64,000 nucleotides of DNA from Hymenochaete sp. R1 (Eukaryota; Basidiomycota; Agaricomycetes; Hymenochaetales; Hymenochaetaceae): the NCBI GenBank assembly GCA_019400425.1, contig JAFREE010000011.1, positions 124,001 through 188,000 on the forward strand. Reading direction: 5' to 3'. The position numbers and the translations under genes are program-made. Below, in pieces: positions 13,020 to 22,001 of this stretch; the stretch's first letter is position 1, and every line of letters starts with the position of its first letter. The notes beneath the pieces are model-generated. The model made no database searches and had not been told where the DNA came from. It saw nothing but the letters and a program-made list of their open reading frames with translations.

Positions 13020-13420
13020 AGAAATGACTATGAACGTGTATAGATTCCGCGTCTTTAAGGTAATTCTGTCGATGGTCGCCAATGAAGTCCTCCAACACGA
13101 ATGAGGGGAATATCATGACGTGAAGTGGCAGCTCTAGGCCAGGCCAACAGATAGTTGTGACTAGAATCGCTCCGCTTTCGTCGCCATTGCCGATACGGTG
13201 TTCACCATCGTGATGTCGGGTTTCAAACAAGGTTTGATACTTGAAGTCTAGATTGTGACGGGCTAAGAAGACTTCACCCTCATGCTTGCCAACGGCGGGA
13301 GGATCATACTAGGTCTCGTCGATTGTGAACTCTCGGGAATATTCCAGATCAATCGACGTGACCCGGGTGATGCGGACTGGGACCGCAATATCAGGCAACT
13401 GTTTCTCCTCCTCGGTGCAA
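13020..13420 (-). pseudogene. Decayed coding fragment, unknown family
   Basis: Read on the minus strand, this gives a protein-like stretch (PVRITRVTSIDLEYSREFTI, then AVGKHEGEVFLARHNLDFKY, then VLEDFIGDHRQNYLKDAESI). An in-frame TAG near 13306-13310 interrupts it and no plausible start is present. Upstream, the minus-strand frame at 13811-14071 (with IAMRQVDAIEDMIHFMALPL) may belong to the same dead gene. I do not recognise the family. Confidence 0.35.
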
Positions 13421-15369
13421 TATGCAGTAACGTCTTGCCATTTTGCCGCTAATGGAAACACGGCCTATGGGTCGGGGAAGATTCTTGTCCTAGATCGTGC
13501 CTTATTTGTGCCTACGACAGCTTTAATTAGCCGTTTCCCAATATAATCGGGTACGAACACACTGCGCTCACGAACGATAGCTTTGCAGTACTTTCGATAC
13601 AAGGTACATGTCCCCTTTTGACACTTCCGGGAACAATAACGCACGACTTTTCACCGCGAATACTTTTCGAGAATATTCAATCTCTCGTGGGAGAGGCCTA
13701 TGGACTAGACGAATAAATTAAGTTTCGTCATGAGAAGGCCCTGGAGTTGAAACGACTCACGCTAATACACATAACCATTGCCGGCTCTGTCCCCTAAGTG
13801 CGAGAATTCTTCAATAGTGCGCATACGAAGAAGTTCTTCTCAATCCAGCCCCAGTCGGGATGACTGTGTTACAATCTATTATTTGAAGCGGCAGGGCCAT
13901 GAAGTGAATCATGTCCTCTATTGCGTCCACCTGGCGCATCGCGATTTCAAGTTTGAGGTCCTCTGTTAGGCATTTCACGCCCTCTGTATTAAAAATAAAG
14001 CCTATAACGAAAGTACGGAAGGTATCAAAACGTTCGGGAATGTATGTTGCAAGAGTTTCAACGCAACACATGAAAGGAAACTCCGAGCAACGAAACTCAA
14101 CGCATCGCCTTCAGTATCCTTGTAGAGCCTCCCCTGGCGCAGAAAGCCTTGACCATGATGGCACGAGTCAATACAAAGACACGTCCATCCTCTGACAACT
14201 AGACGTTTCGACGACCTTCAGAGCCCAACGCCGTGATTTGAGGTTGTTCCTCCGCGAAAATATCATCTAAGTGGAAGTACCTAGATTCGAAGCAATGACA
14301 GCAAGTTCTGGAATGTGCCCTTCCTTAGCCCGTCGTAAGCACTACTATGAACCGAAAGTGAGAAACCATTCTGGTGGCACATCATAAACAAGGCTTACTT
14401 CCTTTCGGCCCACAATTAGTCTTTGAAGCTCCGGGTCTTGTTATGTGTTGGAAGAGATTCCATATGGAATATATGGGCCATGCTTCCCAGTCGAGAATGT
14501 CGCTGCAGTGCTCAAAGTCTTACAGACAGAGTAGCGCCTTTTGTTTCGGTTTTATTGGAGCGTTACGTAATTTTTATTACTCTAACTATGTAAGCTAGCG
14601 TAAGCAGATCGTTTACGGTCGTGGGCGTACAATTCAACACATCTCTGTTCTGAGTTCGGTGTCAGACGACTCAGAAGCTTACGACGAAAGACTTTTCAAT
14701 CAGCAATTTGAACGATGCGCAGCACTCGTGGGATGCATTGGGACTGTCGTATATCATGACGTGGAAGAATGCGAACGATGGTCAGCCTAAAATTAATAGT
14801 ATAATACAATGCTGCGGAGTCTGATTGCTTCATAGCGTCAAGACTCACAACGACGCTGGGCGCCTGTGAGAAAGCAGACAAGTGCACTGCGAGCGCTATA
14901 CCGACGCCAAGCGCATTTCCCGCGCCTTTGTGGCTCTTCGTTTTCTGGCTGGATATTGGCTGTAAAGCAACAGCAGCTTATCAAGTGGTCGACTGTGGAT
15001 ACCGTGACGGCGCTCAATAGATCATTTCGCTCAGCCCCATTCCTCTCACCCTCGCGCGAAGGCATGTTAAAGGTCAGTATCCGGTTCGATCGCGCTTGAA
15101 CTACGGTTGCTTATCGTAGCTTCCGATGTAGTCTTAGACTGTGGTACCTTTGAATGTTGGTTGTCAAGCCCAGACCAACAAACTTCGAAGGGCTACTATT
15201 TCTTGCCAGCGCCAAGGTCGCACAACTAACAGCACCGCACACGACAACGAAGCTTCACGCCCAGTTGTTACTCTAGCTTTCTCGTTTCTGCAAGGCAGTG
15301 AATAGCCGAGTTAGTCTTGCTGTCAAATTAACTCCTCGATTCGGTCCGACCTGATCTGGTGCTTTTGCA

Positions 15370-15743
15370 GTCAAAGTTTTGATGATCCAGATTCTCGCTC
15401 CATTTGCAAAGAGCTCGTTCATTCATATCCAAAAATACACAATACAGGAGAGATCGCCTTCTATAGCCCATCCACAGGGATCTATTTGCCTACTATCCGC
15501 TCTATCTCCGACCACCATGCTTTAGCATCCACTTGCCAGGAACGACCGCAATCCTTCTCTCATTCGATCCGGATCGAAGCAGTGGACTTTATCTCTACAG
15601 GCATTAGTGGTGTGCGAAAGTGCTGTCTACCGGTTTCCTGGCATGGAACGCCAAGTGATCCCGACGAGGAATGTTTGACAACGTCTGAGAAGGATGACGA
15701 GATCAAATATCTGATAATGTCGGCCGGCAAGACTGAAGGATAG
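15370..15743 (+). pseudogene. Orphan open frame, possible exon or gene relic
   Basis: An uninterrupted frame of about 124 codons, preceded by an acceptor-like site (ttttgcag, ending near 15370) and ended by TAG at 15741-15743. The composition is protein-like (ELVHSYPKIHNTGEIAFYSP, EEKD-rich end), but there is no in-frame ATG and no recognised domain. It could be the last exon of a small gene or a relic. Confidence 0.25.
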
Positions 15744-16243
15744 TGGTTATGATATCTCCGGCACTTTGCGTTATGTTATGAGTTACTTCAGTGCCAATGC
15801 AAGAGAAGAAATTAGCCCTGCGCTTTTCGAAACACTCGCACAGCGACCAGTCGCTCGCTTATCGTACGTCATGTCTCATCGCCAATCCAACTTCTCACCG
15901 TTTAACGAAAAAATTACTCTAATGATGCATTTAGGCTTGTTCTTATCTCACGACACTCCGACACCAAGTGCAGAAATGCACACCAAATGTCCAGACTTCT
16001 TTGACTTTCGTCCCAACCGCCAAATAATCGGCTGTATTGGCAACGAGCGTTCGATCTTGTTGGCGTGAAATGCGGTTATCCGCATTAACTACGTCCGTGC
16101 GTTCAGGGAGCCTCCGCATGTGAGTTTTCCGGGCCTCTTTCGTCAGCGTTTCGTGTTCAGTACGCGATTCGGTTTTCGTGTGTCCATGTTGACGTGTATT
16201 GACTTGTTTTTGCTCTAGTTACTATGGGTTGCATGGAAAGAGA

Positions 16244-16249
16244 TATAAA
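16244..16249 (+). promoter_or_regulatory. TATA box of the isocitrate lyase family gene
   Basis: TATAAA within agatataaagg, 130 bp upstream of the ATG at 16379. A C/T-rich tract with tccccatatcccccttc follows at about 16305-16345. This arrangement is typical of strongly expressed basidiomycete genes, where transcription starts at or after the CT tract. Confidence 0.6.
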
Positions 16250-16378
16250 GGACCAGCCATGGTGCGGGGATAGCATACCAGTTTTTGGATAGCATATACT
16301 GCATTTCCCTTTTCCCCATATCCCCCTTCATCCCCCTTCACTCACTAGAGAAGCACAGTCTTCACCTTCTCATTCACC

Positions 16379-17755
16379 ATGATCTACTCCGGAAAGGAAA
16401 CCCAGACAACTTCCAACGGTCAGAATGGCTGGACACCTTCTATTGTTCCAGTCGTCCCTATCACATCGACTGCCACTATTGGCGCCCCCCTTCCTCTTCC
16501 TGTTGCACCTGTACTTACATCTCAATTATCGATGACGAGCTCCAGTGGTGACTCGACTCCTCCAGAGGAGCTTGAGTCCATCCTTCCACCAAACGTGTAC
16601 TACAACGCAAGGTTGGACCCGAAGAACTTCCTCGAGGGCCCATTATCCTTCAACCCTGCAACTCGTCTGAGGCAGATGCTTGCTAGGCCCGGTATCGTCG
16701 TAAGTGTTGTCGATAACTGTGCAAATGTGTTATTTACTCAAATTATACCATCCAATCAGGTTGCACCGGGTATTTGCGATGGAATCAGTGCACGTTGCGC
16801 TTTGGAAGCCGGCTTTGACTGCCTTTACCAGAGGTAAGATCATCTCATTGATAGATTTGGACTATCATACTAACTTGCTCCCCCTTTCCCCAGTGGCGCT
16901 GCAACGACCGCCTCACGTCTAGGCCAGCCTGACCTGGCCATTGCAACGCTCAATGATTTCGCTGATTCCGCTCGCATGGTCTGCAGCCTCGACCCCACCG
17001 TGCCTGTCATCGCCGACGCCGACACAGGTTTTGGTGGACCCGCCAACGTCGCCCGCACCGTCTACCAGTACCACACCGCCGGTGTCGCCGGCATGCACAT
17101 TGAGGATCAGGTCCAAACCAAACGCTGCGGTCACCTCATGGGCAAGTCTGTCGTCTCTCGCGAAGAGTTCCTCACTCGTATCCGCGCGGCTGTGATTGCA
17201 AGGGACCAGATCCCTGGAGGGTCTGACTTTGTGATCATCGGAAGGACAGACTCGGCCCAGGTGCTTGGGATGGAAGAGGCTATCATCAGATTGAAGTTAG
17301 CGGCAGATGCTGGTGCAGATGTGTGCTTTATTGAAGGCGTAAAGACCAAGGAACTCTTAGAGAGCACGGTCGCCGCATTGTCACCGAAACCAGTGTTGGT
17401 GAACGTCATTTCAGGAGGTTTGACGCCTTCTTTCACTTGTAAGGAGGCTGAAGAGATGGGAGCAAAGATCATCAGTAAGTATCCGTTTCGCTTCGCTGGT
17501 CTGGATCTACGAAGTCGGAGACGCTTGCTGACAAATGAATCCACCTTTTCCCTGCATTTAATAGTCTTCTCACTAGTATCTTGCGTCGCTGCCGTGCATG
17601 GAATCCGCGCCGCAATGGCTTCGCTTAAGAAAACGGGCACAGACTGGTCATCAGCGCAGGGCATGGACCCGAAAGCGTTCTTTGAGGTCATGGGTCTCGA
17701 TAACGTCGTTAATCTCGATGCTGCGGCCGGTGGGACAGCATTTGAACAAGTCTAA
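16379..17755 (+). CDS. Isocitrate lyase/PEP mutase family enzyme (oxaloacetate hydrolase or methylisocitrate lyase-like)
   Basis: TIM-barrel C-C or P-C bond enzyme. The exons 16379-16699, 16760-16833, 16894-17474 and 17565-17755 sum to 1,167 nt, giving 388 aa. Family signatures are GICDGISARCALEAGFDCLY near the barrel start, PVIADADTGFGGP (metal-binding DxD), GMHIEDQVQTKRCGHLMGK (KRCGH motif with the catalytic Cys), IIGRTDSAQ and FIEGVK. Known fungal members include oxaloacetate hydrolase, which makes oxalate, and mitochondrial 2-methylisocitrate lyase. The absence of an obvious mitochondrial presequence and the roughly 390 aa length favour a cytosolic OAH/carboxyvinyl-phosphonate mutase-like enzyme, but the substrate cannot be read by eye. 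The TATA box and CT tract suggest high expression. An AATAAA lies at 17833. Confidence 0.85.
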
Positions 17756-18432
17756 GTATGTATTCCACGTCTTGGCTTTTTTCCGGCTTCTAAAGGCGGC
17801 GAGAGACAAAAGCTTCTTTGTCGTGCTTGTGAAATAAAGGTTTCTGTTCAATGGGTTTTGTTTCTGTGTCTGGATGTCGCATCGCTATCACTATCATAGT
17901 ATGCTTTCCCCCCTAAGTACATATGCATGATGCTATATTTTTCTCCATTTTCTTGTTTTGTTCCTTTTTTGCATGTAGATTTCACTTTTTGACTCGGTAC
18001 TTTTCATTTCCCCTCGTAGTTCTTGAATGTGGGGAAACATGATGTACGAACATATGTGCTTAATCGTCCAATATCAGCATTACGATCCATCACTAAACAA
18101 CTGACGAATCTGGCACCTTGTTTTTCTCGTCTGAAACTTATTCACCGGTCTTACGCCTGAGCAGTTGTTGATTGGGGAATCGAAAACAAGTGTCGATCAC
18201 CCATCCTGAAAAGGGATGGCATTGACCAATGGCGTCTCGATCCAAACACGAACTGAACGAACGAGCCTCTTCCTCGAACGCCCATCTACGCCGCTCCCGC
18301 TTTGTCGTGACGGCGTTTTCACTCCCTCCTTTCTTCTCTCAGCTTTCAAGAAAAAATCTTTTCGCATCTCTTTGAAGTTTGACGCGTTTAAAAAAGCGTC
18401 TATAGACTGCGCAATCACTTGGAGCGCGCGAG
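17756..18432. other. Intergenic: 3' UTR and upstream region of chromodomain gene
   Basis: It contains a poly(A)-signal-like AATAAA at 17833-17838 and T-rich DNA. The 18190-18430 part is presumably the leader and promoter of the chromodomain gene. No gene seen. Confidence 0.5.
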
Positions 18433-21400
18433 ATGGCAAGGCATGCGAACGACCAGGTCGATGAGGAAGAGGAAAAAGAGTATGATGTTGGTAAGTGAGA
18501 TTGGCTCGGGCCGTTTCAATACCTTTTGAGTCTATCGAGACTTCAATTGTTACTTCATTATCGTTTCCAGCTTTCGAGAGGAGAGAGATCCTCGATTCGG
18601 AGAAGTTACCTCTGTTTTCAGCCCTGACTCAGATTTTTATTTCACAGAAAAAATTGTAAAAGCCAAGGTTATATACAAAAATGCAAAGAAAAGAGTCATT
18701 TCATGGGTGAGTCCAATTCTTGCCTTTCCGCCTCTCGTCTCAAAGTTCAGCTTTGATTGTACTCTTTGACGCGTTTGACTGCGGAGCTAACATTGTTTTT
18801 ATTTGGGCGTTCAGGGATATTTTGTCAAGGTAAACTTTCAGCCGGCTATACAGTGCCCTAGAAACCGACGTTGATAATGTCATACGATTCATTCGTCGAC
18901 GCATTTAGTGGCAGAATTTCCCTGATGAGGAAAACACGCAAGTGTTTTATTCGTTCTTCATTTGCACAACCTAATTAATATTTTCTGCTTGGTGTAGTTG
19001 GGAACCGGAGAGATCGTTTGACGATAATCCGAAGTTGGTTGCAAGATTTTGGAAGGCCTGCGATCTGGGTGGAAAAGACCGGAAGAAAGTGAAGGACTTT
19101 GCGCTTGAGGAAGAAGTTGCCCCACGTACGCTCTTTTCTATTCGATTCATATAATTCTTTCTGGCTTCAGTGATCTTATTTAATATGGTTTATATACAGA
19201 AGATGTCCCTGTCTCTTTTGCCGACCTCGATGACTCCGATTCTGAGACGGACGCGGACGCAGAGGGTGAAACCGCTCACGAAGACGGTGTTACCGATCAT
19301 TTGCGTTCGGCCTCTGCTAGAGGCCTTGCACCATCTTTACCTAAACGTAAAAGAGGTCAATCCAAAACATACGGTACCCCTGCCCGCAAGCGTGGACGCC
19401 CACCGACAAATGGTGTCTCTGTGTCGGCCTCAGCCTCTGCGCCGACAAACGGTGTGGGTAGGAAATCAGGGCCAGGGAATTCGAGACGGGCGAATTCACG
19501 AACGACATCGGAGTCCAGGAACAACAGACGATCCGGCAGACACCGTACTTCTTCCTCGAAAGTGAGCGCCCATTGAACCTTTCCCATGCGCCCCAACCAA
19601 CTGCATTCTTGGGTTGGTGTTGCATGGTCGAACCTTTGCTAAATAGTTTTGTTTTCTCTTATTTTGCCACGTGTTTACGCTCCCCGCTTCATATTGTTGT
19701 GCGTCCCGGTTGCGATCTCGTCCATTCGTCGTCTGTACACAATTTCCCCTTCCTTGTTGTTGTTGGTCAATTTACGTATTCGTCGCGCGATGGCGCCCAA
19801 TGCAATGCTTCGAAAAATACGCAAACGGTTATGAACTACACCAACGCTACAACTTAATGAACTACCCTCTCGATTCGGGCAATTACCTCGTTATAGGAAA
19901 CCGGACGTGGGGAAAATGCTAGCACCATCTCCGATACTGACGCGGTCCCCAAAGCGGATGAGTTCGACGGGACTGATGACGATGATGAAAATGAATACGG
20001 AGCACGGAAGGAGGCCGAAAAAGAAAATATACCATTTTCATATTCCACTAACCATCATCGCACCTCCCCCTCTGTGTCACTAACGAAGACGGTTACTCGT
20101 GAAGTCATCGTTGAGATACTAACGTCGAGAGAAAATGTACGGGCGACGACTCATCCACGAGCGCGAAGGCCGTACGATGAATCGGAGGAGGAAGATGGTG
20201 GTAGCAAAAGGTAAGACTCTTTCTAGACTCTTGTTTAGTTCATACATCGATGACTGATAATATATTTGTTTGCAATTGGTCAGCGAGGAGGAGGTTTCTG
20301 AGCGTGACTCACTCTTTGATGGTGATGATGATGATGAGAATATAGCCGAAGGCGATGTCATAGAACAGGACGTTAAAGTAGACTCTATTTCGGCCTCGGC
20401 TCCAGCTCTAGCAAGTAGAGGCAAAAGCGTGGAAAAGAGCGGGAAGGAGAAGGAGAAAGACAAGGACCTAGCCTCGTTTTCACGCCCTACGCCGATCATA
20501 CGCAACCGCAGCTCAGCGAAGGTGAGGAAGGTGCAGATGATGGAGGATCCTGACGTTGAGCGGACGTTACAACAACGAGTTTTTAAGAGGTTTGCTGGTG
20601 TTCGAGGACCCGGAAATGTTGGTGTGAGTGAGGGACCCGAGAAGAAGGAGAAAGAACAAAACGGAGGGACTCCAGTATCGACTGGATGGGGTTCGGAAAC
20701 GATTGGATGGGGTTCGGTGGAGGCAGGATGGGGGACGACTCAAACCCAGGACTGGAACGCTACTGACAGTGAATCTGGCTGGGGGGCGTCGACTGACTTC
20801 GCGTCTGGAGCGGCTACAAACACATCTTCGATTTTACCTTCACAAGAGCAACGAAGAGAGAGGGATAAAGAGAAGCCGACGGAAGATGCGACGAGCAAGC
20901 TCAAAAACAAAAACAAGAACACCTTTAATACTCCAGCATCGCGGTACGTGCCGACACTCCTCACTGCCACCAAAGGCAAGCTCACGAGCCAAAGACGTAT
21001 GAACGACTCAGCGCTTTCTCGGTTCCCAATGCAAGGGAAATTGCCATGGGACGGTACGGCCGCACGCGAAGTGCCACCTGAACGTCCAGATGCCCAACCA
21101 TTCAATCCCATGTCATCTGAAGAGGTGGCGGATTTGGACTGGGGCGCGCTCGAGGCAGAATCGGGAACGCCTTTGATCTCAGTTGCTTCGACTATTTCGT
21201 CATCGACCTCGAATAGGGAGGCAGAGGAAGTATCACACGTTCTGCGACTTGATTATGAGGGTGGCGAAGATGTGCTCATGCGCGGTGACGTGGGTGGGGA
21301 GCACCAGCAGCAACAAGTTTTGGAGATGGAGATAGATTTGACAATTCAGGAACCCTCCTTGAATCCCCCCACGGAACCAAGACCAACAGCCGAAGAACTC

Positions 21401-21475
21401 CTCCGTTTGTCAGGCTTTATTACCGGTATCGAAGATGAGTTGCCAGACTGTGTTATGGGTGAATCGGATGGATAA
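18433..21475 (+). CDS. Chromodomain protein with AT-hook and clustered WG/GW repeats
   Basis: Predicted reader of methylated histone H3 that may also bind Argonaute. The exon model 18433-18490, 18648-18706, 18815-18829, 18909-18937, 18998-19125, 19200-19561, 19897-20210, 20284-21475 totals 2,157 nt, exactly 718 codons plus stop. Residues 17-75 form a chromodomain (YDVEKIVKAKV, GYFVKWQNFPDEENTWEPE) with the aromatic cage Y17, W45, F48 intact. An AT-hook-like RKRGRPP is near residue 158. The middle is acidic and disordered. Residues about 456-486 carry four WG units plus one DW (GWGS, GWGS, GWGT, DWNA, GWGA), and another DWGA lies near 607. No chromoshadow domain was seen. The 335-nt intron 19562-19896 is long, but the downstream half has no in-frame ATG before about 20540, which supports one gene. 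The intron after 18937 has a GC donor. Possible role: heterochromatin/RNAi adaptor (inference). Confidence 0.75.
20680..20782 (+). other. WG/GW repeat cluster (possible Argonaute hook)
   Basis: The translated segment has five tryptophans in about 32 residues, spaced 7, 7, 8 and 9 apart. Four are in GWG context and are flanked by Ser, Thr, Glu and Asp. This matches the compositional style of Argonaute-binding GW regions (GW182, S. pombe Tas3, plant NRPE1 and SPT5L). Confidence 0.6.
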
Positions 21476-22001
21476 TAGGGAATAGATTGGAAGGGTTTGT
21501 TGCTTGAGGACAGGTATGACTGCAAGCAATGATGTGCTAAACTCCAGGTGGTGTATAGGTTGCAGTATGAGACAAAGGATAGTATATAGTATCTGAATCT
21601 GGCTGAATTTTTATAAGTGTTATAGGTTAGCTGTAAGTGACTTTGCCATTTACAGTTTCTTCCTATCCTTTATCTACATCGCTTTACTCTTAAAACGAAA
21701 TGTATCCTTTCAATCGCGCTCTCTGATTCGGTTCATTTTCCGCTCCGCTGCTATCTGATATACTCTTACCTTTCTGATGCGGGCAAGGACTCGCTGTTGC
21801 TTATTTTTCTTAATTGATATTATGGATGTATTTGGCCGTGTTTCCTTTTATTGACGCGTTATTGACGCGACTCGAAGACAACCACCAACCGAATTTTTGT
21901 AAGCGTGTCGCGCGTCGCTGACTCGACCGTGATCCACCGTACTTTCATGGGCTCAACGACTCGATTTAGCCCGTCGCTCATCTCTTCCTCTCACCATTGC
22001 C
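21476..22001. other. Intergenic between chromodomain gene and RAD54
   Basis: AT-rich 3' region of the chromodomain gene followed by the RAD54 leader. CG-containing motifs (gacgcgttattgacgcgactcg, tcgcgcgtcg) at 21855-21920 could be promoter elements. I could not name them. No gene seen. Confidence 0.45.

Larger units (their letters stand above)
12397..16378. other. Gene-poor stretch with decayed coding fragments
   Basis: About 4 kb between CHMP7 and the isocitrate lyase family gene without an intact gene that I can support. It contains protein-like fragments broken by stops on the minus strand (about 13020-13420 and 13811-14071), an orphan open frame on the plus strand (about 15370-15743), and the promoter of the downstream gene after about 16200. 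No terminal repeats, reverse-transcriptase motifs or transposase motifs were recognised. Confidence 0.5.

Noticed and set aside
15075..15095. tRNA-like B box (ggttcgatcgc)
   Set aside because: No matching A box, acceptor stem or anticodon arm could be folded around it.
19562..19896. Separate small gene between the two halves of the chromodomain gene
   Set aside because: Short frames here lack motifs, while donor and acceptor in the same phase make an intron the simpler reading; length (335 nt) remains a caution.
20740..21111. Open frame antisense to the WG/GW region
   Set aside because: It is a shadow of the biased GGxTGG codon pattern on the plus strand and has no motif.
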